Below are positions 44,361-55,590 of a stretch of DNA of 64,000 nucleotides, piece by piece. Source of the DNA: Galdieria partita (taxonomy: Eukaryota; Rhodophyta; Bangiophyceae; Galdieriales; Galdieriaceae); the NCBI GenBank assembly GCA_025991245.1, contig BQMJ01000028.1, forward strand, positions 1 through 64,000. The letters run 5' to 3'. The notes under the pieces were generated by a model. It made no database searches, was not told where the DNA came from, and saw nothing but the letters and a program-made list of their open reading frames with translations. A program made the position numbers and the translations under genes. Numbering within the stretch: the stretch's first letter is position 1; every line of letters begins with the position of its first letter.

Positions 44361-44385
44361 GCGCCAAATTCGAAAGAATTGGCGC
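44361..44385. promoter_or_regulatory. paired E2F-like element upstream of POLA2
   Basis: Inverted repeat AGCGCCAAATTC, spacer GAAA, GAATTGGCGCT, centred about 40 nt before the POLA2 ATG. Each arm contains GCGCCAA or TTGGCGC, an E2F/DP-type core. Nearly the same sequence precedes MCM5. Function inferred from motif and the two target genes. Confidence 0.65.
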
Positions 44386-44413
44386 TCTAATCTCATTTTT
44401 CTGAGTGTGTAAG

Positions 44414-46330
44414 ATGGACCCCTTGCCAGACGTTCAAAGAGCTGTAGAAGCGGCTCTTCTAAAGAGAGGATACGAAGACGTTTTGCGGAATGAGCAAATT
44501 CTACAAGAAATTGTCAAATTATGTTCCAAGCATAACATCACTGTTGAGAAGTTATTGTTGAAACACGATTTACTATTGATGAATAATCTTCTACCTCATG
44601 ACACGCTAACATTGGATATTCTTAACAGACTAGATGCAGAATTTCAACAAAACAAGACGGTAAATAGCTGTAAAGAAAACGATTTTCGGGTAGCCAACTT
44701 CCAAAGTCGCTTCTCTGCTCCAAGGCAACTAGTGTCTAGTCTCGACGACCTGTTTGACGTCAGTTGGTCGAACAAGCCAACATGTTCTCAACTTGACGGA
44801 AGTTTTCATGGTGATCTAGTTTCAGAAGATTCTCCGAGTGTCCAGCTTGACTCTCCACCATTCTCGCCAGTTAGAGGGATAATAAGAAGTCAACCAAGAG
44901 CTCCTCAAAGTGCAAGTGATTGTGACTTTATTCTCGAAGGAGACTTGGATCCAATTGATTCTGTTGCAGAAACGAGAAATAGCGGTGAAGTTTTGGATGA
45001 ATATATTGGAAAGGACTACCAAACCTTAACTTCAGATGGTTCCGTGCAAAGAATGGAATATATCGACTTGGTTTGGGAAACTAGGAGCAAATTTTTGTAT
45101 ATTAGCGGTGAGACAGAGAATCCTACTCAGATCTATGAACAACATGTCGAAAAGTCATGCAAAATGATGCTATCGAAAATACAAAAGTGTTCAGAGGATT
45201 CTATAAACTGGCCGTTGTCATGGGACTACCTTCCTGTTTCAAATGAAAAGCACTTGTTAGCTGGATATATTAGAAGGATAGATAAAGGCCCGAAAGGAAT
45301 TCAAGTGATTTTAGACGGTACACAGTCCCATCTGTTTTATGTTGATGTATCGCGCATCCACTCCTATTCCCTCTTTCCTGGTGCAGTCGTCTTGTTTGAA
45401 GGTACGAAATGTCAAGATGGCTTTTTTCAAGCTGAATGTGTCTATAACTTATCTCAATTGCATGATACTGACCAAATGAATGAATGCTATGAAATGAGAC
45501 AGCCCATGGAAACTATCACCAAGGAAATGCAAATATTTGTTGCATCTGGGCCTTATACTGTCTCAACCAATCTTCGGTATGATCCTCTGAAGCGACTATT
45601 GGACAAGGTGGAGATGATGAAACCGGATTTGGTTATTTTGAGCGGTCCCTTTTTGGATGAGAATCATCGACTTGTCGAAAATGGTCCGACAGAAGTTTCA
45701 TATGAAGATATCGTGGCAAAGAGAGTAGGAATTTTATTAGAAAGATGCTTTTCAAGAATTTCGACCAAATGCATCATTATCCCACATCTGCAGGACGTGT
45801 TTCATCATTTCACATATCCTCAAAAGGCATATGACTCTTCAGTATTTTTTCCTTTGAAGAAACCAGACAATATTTGCTTCCTTGACAATCCTACTGTGTT
45901 CCGTTTGGGACATATCTATATTTCAACAACATCCATACCAGTATTGGATGATCTGAGTTCAATAGCATATATCAAAACTCCTAGTCACAAAGGAAGAATT
46001 GCGGCTCTTTGTGAAACTTTGATTGATGAAGAAAGCTTCTATCCTATCTTTCCTCCAGCTCCACAAAGACCTGTCGATTACAGTAACGTCCAAACAGTGA
46101 AACTGGATCCTGCCAAGACAAGACTTTTGATTCTGACCAGTTCCCTCAAGCCATTTACACAAAGACTTAAAAATGGTATTGTTTGTGTGAATCCAGGACG
46201 TCTAAGTAAGGGTGTAAATAATGGGAGCTTTGCTTTCATAAGTCATTGCTTCAAAGGGTTGTCAAATGAAGAGGAGAAGGAGCAGGTTAACTTTTCCAAC
46301 TCGACTAGGGTAAAAATCATTCGAAATTAA
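44414..46330 (+). CDS. POLA2: DNA polymerase alpha subunit B
   Basis: Non-catalytic B subunit of polymerase alpha-primase, needed to start DNA synthesis. Single exon, 638 residues from MDPLPDVQRAVEAALL, chosen over an in-frame GTG 9 nt upstream. An N-terminal helical domain and a Ser/Pro-rich linker (PPFSPVRGIIRSQPRAP) precede an OB-fold region. The inactive phosphoesterase core follows: MQIFVASGPYTVSTNL, YDPLKRLLDKVEMMKPDLVI, LSGPFLDENHRLVEN, and the C-terminal CVNPGRLSKGVNNGSFAFI. Human POLA2 has about 598 residues. A strong paired E2F-like element lies just upstream. Confidence 0.93.
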   Translation: MDPLPDVQRAVEAALLKRGYEDVLRNEQILQEIVKLCSKHNITVEKLLLKHDLLLMNNLLPHDTLTLDILNRLDAEFQQNKTVNSCKENDFRVANFQSRFSAPRQLVSSLDDLFDVSWSNKPTCSQLDGSFHGDLVSEDSPSVQLDSPPFSPVRGIIRSQPRAPQSASDCDFILEGDLDPIDSVAETRNSGEVLDEYIGKDYQTLTSDGSVQRMEYIDLVWETRSKFLYISGETENPTQIYEQHVEKSCKMMLSKIQKCSEDSINWPLSWDYLPVSNEKHLLAGYIRRIDKGPKGIQVILDGTQSHLFYVDVSRIHSYSLFPGAVVLFEGTKCQDGFFQAECVYNLSQLHDTDQMNECYEMRQPMETITKEMQIFVASGPYTVSTNLRYDPLKRLLDKVEMMKPDLVILSGPFLDENHRLVENGPTEVSYEDIVAKRVGILLERCFSRISTKCIIIPHLQDVFHHFTYPQKAYDSSVFFPLKKPDNICFLDNPTVFRLGHIYISTTSIPVLDDLSSIAYIKTPSHKGRIAALCETLIDEESFYPIFPPAPQRPVDYSNVQTVKLDPAKTRLLILTSSLKPFTQRLKNGIVCVNPGRLSKGVNNGSFAFISHCFKGLSNEEEKEQVNFSNSTRVKIIRN

Positions 46331-46509
46331 ATATCTTGCTTTAGATTGAGCCGTTTCGTCGTTCTCTATAGAAGTTTTATAATGCATAATATTAAAACAA
46401 GAAGAAATCCTTTGCCTTATCTCATCACTCTTATAACGAAATGGATAACAGTAAATGCTTGTTTATAGTTTTGCCATGCTTCTCTTTCTTTTTCTCTTCC
46501 ATTCATTCC

Positions 46510-47292
46510 TTACACCAATAAAACTGCATTTATACATCCGTCATTTTCAGGATTGTTCGTTACTTGAGCATATTTACCCCAGACTACTTTACCAGTATTC
46601 GTTACCAAGCCTAGATCGCTAACATTTACTTCAATAATGGTTCCCTTGGTAATAACTCCTAAAGAAGAATAAAGTGAGGACTGAGGATTTTTCTTCACAC
46701 CAATGATATCTAAACAGAACGTTGTTTTAAGTTCGGGATGCGTCACGTGTGCTTTTTTAAAACGCAAACCCATTGGACGAATAAATCTTTCGTATTTCGG
46801 TGGCTTTCTTGTGAAGCCATCGCCAACAAAAGTTACCTTGGTAACCATTCGTTTCCACTGCTTCTTCTTTCTCTTTCCGGTATAAATAACTCTAAATATC
46901 TCGTCATCTGCGACGGGGCGAACTTTTGGCAGTGGAACTTCCCATTTTCCAGCCTTCTCCTTACGTTTTTCTTTGATGGTGTTTGAAAGGACCTTTGCAC
47001 TAGAAGCTGCTTGTCGATCCAACAAATAGGGTGGAACGGATCCATGAACTAAAGGTTGCTCTGTCTTTTTGTCTATCTTCTTCTGGCAAAGAGCTGCTAC
47101 CTTCTTTCGCTGCTGTACTTTTTCTACAAAGTTTTGTTTATTCAACAACTTAGCTTTTATACCACGAGTTCGCTTCACAATCTGCGACTTTTTATGTGGC
47201 TCCCTCGCCTCTTTTTTCCTAATGCGTTCAAAATAGTCGAGTCTATGTCCATGTTCTTTTATGTGTTCCTTGATGTAGTCTCCTTGAGGCAT
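46510..47292 (-). CDS. NSA2: ribosome biogenesis protein NSA2
   Basis: Nucleolar/nuclear factor for 60S pre-ribosome maturation. Single frame of 260 residues, the same length as human NSA2. Landmarks: [108 protein letters not shown] and [20 protein letters not shown]. Converges with POLA2 across about 180 nt. Confidence 0.97.
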   Translation of the reverse strand: MPQGDYIKEHIKEHGHRLDYFERIRKKEAREPHKKSQIVKRTRGIKAKLLNKQNFVEKVQQRKKVAALCQKKIDKKTEQPLVHGSVPPYLLDRQAASSAKVLSNTIKEKRKEKAGKWEVPLPKVRPVADDEIFRVIYTGKRKKKQWKRMVTKVTFVGDGFTRKPPKYERFIRPMGLRFKKAHVTHPELKTTFCLDIIGVKKNPQSSLYSSLGVITKGTIIEVNVSDLGLVTNTGKVVWGKYAQVTNNPENDGCINAVLLV

Positions 47293-47541
47293 CTATATGG
47301 CGGCCGACAATCCCAATCGATCGAACCAAGTCTAGCCAATGCAACGAATCTCTTGTTCTACTTGCAGCTATTTATAGTCTTTTGTTGTGATTTTGCCATT
47401 TCGACCCTGTATTTCTTTTAATACCTATACCACGAGGAGAATCTAAGCCACATCACAATAAGCTATTTTCAAGTCTAGATGCCATGTTCTTCCTCCGTCG
47501 GAATGACAGCAATGCAGTAGAATAAGAGGGCGTTGTTGGGA

Positions 47542-48360
47542 ATGGAAATACGTTATTGTGCAATGGATTTAACTGGTGCTTCAGCTATTAGCCAACTTGC
47601 TAGTGCTTCTAGTCGTCTGTTTCTAGCTACGGCGCCTGTTGAAAAGAGCAATTCGAAAGCTCTGGGTTTATTATCTGCTTTACCTTCACCTCTGGATGAA
47701 GTGGCTTTGTTTTCTTCGGCGGCAGGAGTCGTATTTGGTTTCCCCTATTTGACTCCAAAGGGTCCCGATCCAAAAAAAGATGCCTGGTATTATTCTTCGA
47801 CAAGTATTCCAAAGCGCAGTTTTTGATCTTGTTACTAGGTACCAGAGCATAAAGAAACCCTTTTGGCAGCCACCAAACTGGCTGTTTCCTGCAGTGTGGA
47901 TTCCTCTCAAAGTGTTACAAAGTGCAAGTCTGGTAGGTTGAGTGTATTTAGTTTGCTTTCTTGCTAACTGTGAAAAGTTCTTATTGTGGAAGAAAGAGGG
48001 AGATTTCCCCCTTGTTCCTACTGCGGCCTTTGTCGTTCATCTTGGTTTTGGAAATCTTTGGAACGTAAGTATATAGTCCTCTCTGTTATTCTTTCTTTTT
48101 AAGTGACCTTTTTCAAGTATTTGTTTTTTGCACGTCGTAATATGTTCGCAAGTTTATTTGCAATGGGCGGTTTCTGGATTTCCTTGGCAAGCACGATCTT
48201 TGCGTTCCATAAAGTAGACTCTTATGCGGCACTTCTGTTGGTACCGACTCAAATTTGGGCCACAATAGCGGCAGCTCTCAATTTCCATACTTATTGGCTC
48301 AACCGAAGACCGAAAGATAAGGATGGAAAGAACTCGTATGATAGCAAAAAAGCAAAATGA
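47542..48360 (+). CDS. TSPO: TspO/MBR family protein (translocator protein)
   Basis: Five-helix membrane protein that binds tetrapyrroles and sterols in mitochondria, plastids or ER. Exons 47542-47786, 47839-47932, 47993-48064 and 48118-48360 (introns 52, 60 and 53 nt) give 217 residues. The joins rebuild the family pattern: WYQSIKKPFWQPPNWLFPAV, then VHLGFGNLWNYLFFARR, and LNFHTYWLNRRP at the end. The third acceptor was placed at TTCAAG (48117), because an upstream AAG would put a stop in frame. The N-terminus is about 60 residues longer than in animal TSPO, possibly for targeting. 94 nt separate it from the next ATG. Confidence 0.85.
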
Positions 48361-48454
48361 AGAGTTGTGTACACGACAACAGTTGTGATTGGCAAATAAA
48401 AGGAGGATTTGGCGCCATTTTCTCTTCTTGAGTGTTGCATTTTTCTTTCTATTG

Positions 48455-50122
48455 ATGGCAGAATTATTCAGACAGTTACCACCTGCAGCTTTTGTTTCAA
48501 CCCCTTTGACTTGTTCTCGTGGTTGGACAAGAGGAATGCCTCCACCACCCTCAGTCGGTGCGTTACTGTTCGCATCTTACAAGACGTATATTGGTACACC
48601 GTGGGAACGACCATCATCAACTAAACATAGGCTGTTGACAGGGTCATTCTCCAAAAACTTTTTCAAGCGCAAGTTCTTGCTTAGAACCTCTTTGAAAGCA
48701 TCTGCAGTTCCTATTGAGGAAAATGCCTTATTCGAGGAAGCAAATACTCCTTCGGTACCCACCGAATCGGAAGATGCTACTGTGAGAGAATATGTGTCTG
48801 CTTTGGAGGAAAGTGGTGAACCACATGTAGCTATTGTACAGAGTGACAGTCAAGTATTGGATAATGGGCTGGGAAAAAGTAATAGCAAGTCGAGACGTGA
48901 GCTATTTTTGCGAGATTCGGGAAGTACTACCGTAGCTGTCCACGGTGGAGAACAAAAGAGGCAAGGAAAGAAAGCTAGAGCTATACTGGATGCAATAACT
49001 ATGCCAATTGTGCAAAGTTCTACTTTTACGTTTCGTTCTTCAAGTGATTGTATTGCATACAATCAAGGACAATACGACTCTTTTGAATACGGTCGATATG
49101 GAAATCCGACGACGAGAGCTGCTGAAGAGAAAATAATGATGTTGGAGGAAGCAGAGGATGCCCTATTATCTGCATCAGGCATGAACTCTGTAACGACAAT
49201 GTTGTTGGCTTTATTATCTCCTAATGAGTGTTTGGTGACTACGAGAGACTGTTATCGTAGGACTCGTCAATTTCTACAAACCATATTGCCTAGAATGAAT
49301 ATACAAACAATTGTAGTAGATCCTGCTGACACTGCAAGTGTTGAAGCAGCTCTAAAACGAGGAGCGAGGCTCTTCTTTTCAGAAATGCCGACTAATCCTT
49401 TGATTCGGGTGATTGATGCGGAAAGTATTATTCAACTTTGTCGTAGATATGGGACCATTTGTTGTATTGACTCTACTTTTGCGACTGCATACAATTTGAA
49501 GCCCCTTTGTATGGGAGCTGATCTTGTTCTTCATTCGGGTACGAAGTATTTAGGAGGACATAATGATTTGATGTGTGGCGTTTTGGCAGGAAAGAAAGAG
49601 TTTCTGGAGAAAATTCGTTCTTTACATGGAATATTAGGTGGAGTAGTTGATCCTCATTCATCTTATTTGCTTCTACGAGGAATGAAAACGTTGCCATTGA
49701 GGATGCGAGCTCACAATGAGAATGCTGCTGCACTTGCTCAAGTATTGAGTCAACATCCTAAAATTGCCAAAGTTCATTACCCTTCGTTAAGTAGTCATCC
49801 TGACTATTCTGTAGCCAAAACCCAGTTTAAGAATGGATTTGGTGGAGTACTGTCGTTTGAGATTCGTGGGGATCCTTTTGGAATGGAAACATTTGCTGCT
49901 GGCATTCGCTTTGTAGATGGTTTAAGTATTCCTCATATTGGTCCATCACTTGGAGGTGTTGAATCTTTAGTAGAACAAGTTTGTGTTATGGGGTATTTTG
50001 ATCAACCACAAAGAGTACGTAGAGAACTAGGAATAACGAATGGTCTTATTCGGTTTTCATGTGGGGTTGAGGATAAGACTGACTTGTTGAATGATGTGCT
50101 TCAAGCATTAGAAGCAGTATAA
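48455..50122 (+). CDS. CGS: cystathionine gamma-synthase, plastid-type
   Basis: PLP enzyme joining activated homoserine and cysteine in methionine synthesis. Intron-less, 555 residues. The first ~180 residues are poorly conserved and begin with a basic, hydroxylated leader compatible with a chloroplast transit peptide. The catalytic domain shows STTVAVHGGEQ, ITMPIVQSSTFTFRSS, YGRYGNPTTRAAEEK, ALLSASGMNSVTTMLLAL, CIDSTFATAYNLKPL, LHSGTKYLGGHNDLMCG (PLP lysine at about 364) and SLGGVESLVEQ. The spelling MPI-QSSTF is that of plant CGS. A TTTGGCGCC palindrome lies 40-47 nt before the ATG. Confidence 0.93.
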   Translation: MAELFRQLPPAAFVSTPLTCSRGWTRGMPPPPSVGALLFASYKTYIGTPWERPSSTKHRLLTGSFSKNFFKRKFLLRTSLKASAVPIEENALFEEANTPSVPTESEDATVREYVSALEESGEPHVAIVQSDSQVLDNGLGKSNSKSRRELFLRDSGSTTVAVHGGEQKRQGKKARAILDAITMPIVQSSTFTFRSSSDCIAYNQGQYDSFEYGRYGNPTTRAAEEKIMMLEEAEDALLSASGMNSVTTMLLALLSPNECLVTTRDCYRRTRQFLQTILPRMNIQTIVVDPADTASVEAALKRGARLFFSEMPTNPLIRVIDAESIIQLCRRYGTICCIDSTFATAYNLKPLCMGADLVLHSGTKYLGGHNDLMCGVLAGKKEFLEKIRSLHGILGGVVDPHSSYLLLRGMKTLPLRMRAHNENAAALAQVLSQHPKIAKVHYPSLSSHPDYSVAKTQFKNGFGGVLSFEIRGDPFGMETFAAGIRFVDGLSIPHIGPSLGGVESLVEQVCVMGYFDQPQRVRRELGITNGLIRFSCGVEDKTDLLNDVLQALEAV

Positions 50123-50286
50123 AGTATTGACAATTTTGTATGCTTTTACAAAGCATTTTAGCTTTTCTTCTTAATGATAAGAATGAAATGATCTTTCGAT
50201 TTCGGCGGGCTTGTGGAATTCGGAAGAGAGTAACTTGGATGGCACCTTGTCATCAAAACTGTCCCTAAGAAAGTCGCGGAAAATAA

Positions 50287-52893
50287 ATGGAAAAACAATG
50301 GTTACAAAAAATAACAGTTTTTCATGCAACACTGTTGGATATTAGTAGTGAGTGTTCACAGAGACCAGGAGTTGAAGTCTACTTGAGTATATTCGAAACA
50401 GTTGAAACAGGTTATTATTTAGAAGTTTCTGAAAAGCGGAGCACGGAACGCGTCCTATTGTGTACATATTTGGACAAGAAAGAGTACATTTGGAACTTGG
50501 AAAGTCATACCATCACGTGCTTTCGGAGTACGTTGCCGTCAGAACAATCACAACAGGCACCCCTGAAGGAAAGGGACCTGGAGGAAACCAGGATTCAGGG
50601 ATGTAGAAAGAGTGAAGTGTCAGAAGAATGGAGAGACTGTCATACTCTAGAACGCTTTAGCCTGCATTTTGAAAGTGAGGCGGAAGCAAAAAGATTCTGG
50701 AGTTTGGTGAACAATTCCAGCTCGTCAGAAAAGGAGCAACTAATTGACTGCCATAGTGAAGGTCTCTCGACAGAAAAGGAGTTTCATTTAGATTCTTTGG
50801 CTTCACAACAAACTGATTGGGTTCATGAACGAACGAAACGTGAAGATGGTTTTCAACATCACACAAACACGGACGACGATATATTTCTTTTGGAAAAAGC
50901 ACCGGAGAGTAAAGACTACTCGGAACCTGTTTTAGCAAATGACAATACTGAAGACTCGTCAATATTATTCACAGAACCAGACTTATCAAAGTTAGATTCT
51001 ATAGAGCTCTTATTGAAGAAGACCTGTTTTGACAAGAAAGAACAGTTCCTGAACAGTTTGAAAGAAAACCCGAGCATCCTCGAAAAATTCATTTACTTGT
51101 TTCATGTTTGTGAAGATCTAAAACTGCTATCCAAATTGAAGAAGCTGTCCAATATCATTTATAGTATACTTATATCGGGAAACAGTAGCATTTTGGAGTT
51201 GCTTTTATCGGATTCTTATTATTACGATATTATTGGCATACTCGAATATAGACACAGTGATTTTTCTGTGCCAGTCCAAAAGGCTGGAGAGAAGAGAGTT
51301 GTTAGTCACCGCGTGAAGTTGAGAAAATATCTTAGGAAACTGATGAATATTGAAGACTTGGTAAGTTTCCACGACACACAAGTAGCAGAAAGAGTAAGAC
51401 TTAATCAGCGTTTGATGTTTCTGAAACAAAACTTTTTTCCGCTTTTATCAGAAGATCGTGTATTGACAGTTCTAAACTCAGTGATGTTTTTCAACAATCT
51501 TGATATCATCAATTACTTTCGATCGAGTCCAGAGTCTCTAGACGGTCTTTTTGAAACGCTGAAGAGTCTTCAATTGGATGACAAGGAACAAAAGAAACAG
51601 CAGCAAATGTATCCCTGTGCAATCTTACGCTTTATTTATGAATTATGCGACCTGTGCAAATCGCAGCAACAACACAATCAGCAGAATAAAGAAAGATTCT
51701 TTGGCATTTTTCGGGTGGACGATTTATTTGCCATATGTTCCAAGTTTCTAACGCATTCGCGGAATTTTGAAGAGAGATTTTTCTGTGCCAACATTATTTT
51801 GATCCTGTTGACTAGTTTTTCATCGCCAGTACGTGAATATATTTTAAAGCATGTCGATCTGTTCAAAGCTATTGTTATTGCGCTTAAGCGAGAAGATGAT
51901 TTTGCTCTCTCCTCGACATTATCCGATATTATATGTATGTTGATAGATCCTGACACAACGAAAGATTTCTTACAAAACGATGAGTTTTTGGACTTGTTTT
52001 ACGAAGACATCATAACTGATCTGTTGGCTGCTTTTGACTCGTTAGAAGACTCAGAGTCGCAGGAAGATTCTCATCTATCAACTATTTATTCCAATGCTCC
52101 TTTTGGAAATAGTTTCATTCTTGCAGCCTGTCACAGCTGTAACATTCTAAGCCATTGTGTAGCTAACCATGGATATCGACCAAAGTACACTATATGGCGT
52201 TTGAATGCGTTGAGCAAAGCGTGTCGATTATTTAGGTATCAGGATACGTGTATTTCACTATATCCATTGCGACTTGTACGTTATTGTATTGGACAACGAG
52301 ATGAGTTTTATAATCGTTATATAGTGAAGGAAAATATCTTGGACCTAGTATTTCGTGGTACTAGAAGATGTGCCAGTCGGAAGAATATTTTGTACTGTTC
52401 GCTGTTAGAAATGCTATCGTTTATAGAGAAAAGTGGAATGACTTTGTTGATGCAGTCTATTGGAAAGCATCCATTGTTGTATTCCATTTTTGGTGATATC
52501 CCTCTAGTTCGAAAATATCAAGCATTGGTGGATAAGTCCAAGGAGAATTCTTCACAAGAGACCTCTTCTGTTCTTGGTAAAAGGAGAACGGCCGAAGTGG
52601 ATGCAGAAGACCGTTACTTTGAGGAGAATGATGAAGACAATCTTAGCAACGGTCAAGTGGAATGGAATGTCGATAGAGATCTTATACTTCCACGAGGATC
52701 CAAAGATGCGGAAGAAGAATCTTCCGTTTTTCTCCATCTCAGTGAATCAAAAGATCAGTTGATTTCATCGCCCAAGGTGCATAAAAGGCGTGCGCCTATC
52801 GTTTCTCTTGGCAAATGGGGATCCACACGTCCTTTGGTTGACTACAGTTGGGCTGAAGATGAGGAACCGACACAGTCTTCCCATGCGGAATAG
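50287..52893 (+). CDS. PPP4R3: protein phosphatase 4 regulatory subunit 3 (SMEK/PSY2)
   Basis: Targeting subunit of PP4, acting in the DNA-damage response and gluconeogenic control in other eukaryotes. Single exon of 868 residues. An N-terminal PH/EVH1-like domain (TLERFSLHFESEAEAKRFW) is followed by the Smk-1 armadillo region (LIYLFHVCEDLKLLSKLKK-like, DIIGILEYR, LNSVMFFNNLDIINYF, CSKFLTHSRNFEERFFCANI, LRLVRYCIGQRDEFYNRYIV) and an acidic tail ending VDYSWAEDEEP. The N-terminal domain carries an insertion of about 40 residues. Convergent with MCM5. Confidence 0.92.
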   Translation: MEKQWLQKITVFHATLLDISSECSQRPGVEVYLSIFETVETGYYLEVSEKRSTERVLLCTYLDKKEYIWNLESHTITCFRSTLPSEQSQQAPLKERDLEETRIQGCRKSEVSEEWRDCHTLERFSLHFESEAEAKRFWSLVNNSSSSEKEQLIDCHSEGLSTEKEFHLDSLASQQTDWVHERTKREDGFQHHTNTDDDIFLLEKAPESKDYSEPVLANDNTEDSSILFTEPDLSKLDSIELLLKKTCFDKKEQFLNSLKENPSILEKFIYLFHVCEDLKLLSKLKKLSNIIYSILISGNSSILELLLSDSYYYDIIGILEYRHSDFSVPVQKAGEKRVVSHRVKLRKYLRKLMNIEDLVSFHDTQVAERVRLNQRLMFLKQNFFPLLSEDRVLTVLNSVMFFNNLDIINYFRSSPESLDGLFETLKSLQLDDKEQKKQQQMYPCAILRFIYELCDLCKSQQQHNQQNKERFFGIFRVDDLFAICSKFLTHSRNFEERFFCANIILILLTSFSSPVREYILKHVDLFKAIVIALKREDDFALSSTLSDIICMLIDPDTTKDFLQNDEFLDLFYEDIITDLLAAFDSLEDSESQEDSHLSTIYSNAPFGNSFILAACHSCNILSHCVANHGYRPKYTIWRLNALSKACRLFRYQDTCISLYPLRLVRYCIGQRDEFYNRYIVKENILDLVFRGTRRCASRKNILYCSLLEMLSFIEKSGMTLLMQSIGKHPLLYSIFGDIPLVRKYQALVDKSKENSSQETSSVLGKRRTAEVDAEDRYFEENDEDNLSNGQVEWNVDRDLILPRGSKDAEEESSVFLHLSESKDQLISSPKVHKRRAPIVSLGKWGSTRPLVDYSWAEDEEPTQSSHAE

Positions 52894-53000
52894 CAACAAG
52901 TTGTCGTTATTCACGGAATGTGAAAGGGTTAGGACATTCATTTCTGCATATTTACATAGATTGCTGTTCATGCACAAGACAACTAGTGAATAATGATTAG

Positions 53001-53027
53001 AAAGTGAATCTCAAAGAGATTCACTTT
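53001..53027. terminator. perfect 12-bp hairpin between convergent genes
   Basis: AAAGTGAATCTC, loop AAA, GAGATTCACTTT. It lies 108 nt after the PPP4R3 stop and 73 nt before the MCM5 stop on the other strand, so it would fold in the 3' region of both transcripts. A role in 3'-end formation is inference. AATAAA follows at 53032 on the + strand. Confidence 0.5.
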
Positions 53028-53099
53028 TGGAAATAAATATTACTGGAATATGGAACAGACGTGAATCATAATGACAATCCAAAAAATCTTTGCTGTGAT

Positions 53100-55579
53100 T
53101 TATCGAACACGGCATATCAAATGTCGCTGTTTACGATATTCCAATTCACCACGTTGAATCATGATTTGGATGGCTTTACGAGCAGCAAATTCGGTTATAC
53201 TCGATTTAAGAATTTCATCTAGCATACGTCTCTCAGACATTGTCGAACCTACGAATAGTCTGCGTCTGATCATAGCTTCCACTCGTTGAACTTCGGCTAA
53301 AACCTAAAATCGGTTATTTCTCACAACGAAGAACAAATGAATCAATCCAACCTCTGGACGAAGAATGCCATCAACTACCGGAAGAGCTTCGGAGTTGGCG
53401 GCATCCATAGTAGACACTCGAAACAATCTCAATGCTTCCAAGACGTGATGCTCGTTGGCAACTGGTGAAAGAGACATTTTGGCAATAGCTTCTGCGAGGC
53501 GAACAATTGCTTCCAGTTGTCTTACAGTTATCGGTACTGGAGGAGGCGCTTCTCCTTTTGCGTCACTTTCAATGGCTGCGTGTCTCAACTCTTGGCGAAT
53601 GGACACATAACTGTTCTTAAGTAGTTCAGCAGCTTCAGGTGTAAGCCTTGGGGAGCAACGACTTCGAGCATATGCTATAAAACGACGAAGTGTTCTCATA
53701 TCTAATCTGCCAGCATCAAGTTCACTTTCTCCTGTTAGAATGTGGTCTTCAGCACTGTCTTGTAGAGTTGAGCTCCCTAGTAGTCCTGTGTCTTGTCCTT
53801 GACGGTGCAGTCCAATTACATGTTTAGCTATGCTCGAATCTCTAGCATCCGTGCGGATATCTCTAACAATAAATATCAAATCAAAACGTGAAAGAATAGT
53901 TGATTGAAACTCTATATTCTCTGATGCGGCACGCGTATCATCGTATCTGCCAAACGCTGGGTTAGCGGCCGCCAACACAGCTGCTCGAGAGTTGAGCACA
54001 GTAGTTATACCAGCTTTCGCGATGGAAATAGTCTACAATAGAGAAAAAGAACAGTTGAGCAAATATAACTCTACACATGCCATTGTTGCTCGTCTCTACA
54101 GAGCTTACCTGTTGCTCCATCGCTTCATGAATAGCTACGCGATCTGCCAGTCTCATCTTATCAAACTCATCGATACAGACGACACCTCCATCCGCTAATA
54201 CCATTGCGCCTCCTTCCAGATGAAATTCACCGGAACTGGCATCTCGAATCACAGAAGCAGTTAAACCTGCTGCAGAACTCCCCTTGCCTGAGGTATAAAC
54301 ACTGATTGGAGCAACCTTTTCTACAAATTTCAGCAACTGCGACTTTGCCGTTGAAGGATCTCCTAATAGCAATACGTTTATGTCACCACGAATTCGCATA
54401 CCATCAGGTAAATGTTTTGTAGAACCAGCAAAGAGCAAACATGCAATGGCCTTTTTGATGTCTTCGTGGCCATAGATTTCAGGAGCTATGGAATTAGCAA
54501 TGATAGAATACAAGTTCGGCATACGAGATATCCTAATCATAAGTTCTTCATCATCGTGTTGCAACAGACTAATATCGTCACCGGTTACTCCAGAATTCGC
54601 TGTAAATCGATAGAGTGGATCTGTTCCTTCCATAGACATTCCTACCACCCTCAAGTATGGATTTCTTACCATGGATGTGTTAAGAGTCCCAGATGTCGAT
54701 GTGCCCGAAGGAGCGCTGGAAGATATGGAATATATACCCAATACGCATATCCGAGTGCCTGGGACCGCAACACCCACCAGCTTTCTATCTACAACAAGTT
54801 GAATACTTCTCGGCATTTCACCAGTTGGAACCTCTTCTGGTAACTCCTGAAGTTTCAAAGATTGTTGATCAGCATATTCACATTCGTCAGGAACGATAAC
54901 AAAAGGATCCAGAGGACAAGGCTCCATTCCTTCTACAACAGGGCTATCACAGGTCCTAGGAATTGAAAATCCACCCAATCCTGGCTTCACTGAAATATTT
55001 TTTTTTACTTGGCAATTTTTACAGCAGATAGTAATGGTTGTTGCCTTTGCTCGTACTCGAGAAGATGCAATAACGATACCTCGGATACACGTTAGCTTTC
55101 CAATGTTTGTTGCGTTGATTTGTCTAATTGCCATGGGCTTTTCAGAACTTGACAGGACAACTTGCAGTTGAGCTTTCATTGTTCTTTCATGTAGTGTATC
55201 AACGGAGCATATATGCTGTGCTGCTTCGTCTGCAGTCCTTTCCATCTAAAAGTGAATATTAGTCCAAACTACGTTATATTTGTCACTGTTTTCGCACCAA
55301 CTGCAAATAATCTTCTGGATGGGTTCTAATCAAGTTTGCAATATCTTCATCGAAGCGATGCAAGTCATCTAGAAATAGATCCAGGAGGTTGTCACCTGAG
55401 TTTATGGCACGTTGAAGCCTTTCTCTGTACTTGAAACACGAGTCACTGGAAGTATAATGTAAGAAGAAATCTCTAAATTTCTCTTTTGCAGCGTATCTTG
55501 ACAGTTCGGATATACTTTTTTCGTTATTTTGAAAGGTTGGAGCTCCATAATACACTGGTTGAGCATCCCACTCTGTCAT
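53100..55579 (-). CDS. MCM5: DNA replication licensing factor MCM5
   Basis: Subunit of the MCM2-7 replicative helicase. Exons 55579-55298, 55245-54109, 54032-53352 and 53303-53100 (introns 52, 76 and 48 nt) give 767 residues. Landmarks: FKYRERLQ and YLQL near the N-terminus; [15 protein letters not shown] of the zinc finger; [20 protein letters not shown], which marks MCM5; Walker [65 protein letters not shown]; and the winged-helix tail [17 protein letters not shown]. Walker A has Ser where most MCM5s have Gly. The first junction could shift by a few codons (alternative donor 8 nt on). A paired E2F-like element lies just upstream. Confidence 0.95.
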
Positions 55580-55590
55580 TTTTTTCAAAG

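Noticed and set aside
53304-55245. Assignment of the MCM gene as MCM7
   Set aside because: [34 protein letters not shown]-type sequence and the C-terminal RRGE/RGELEYR domain match MCM5 instead.
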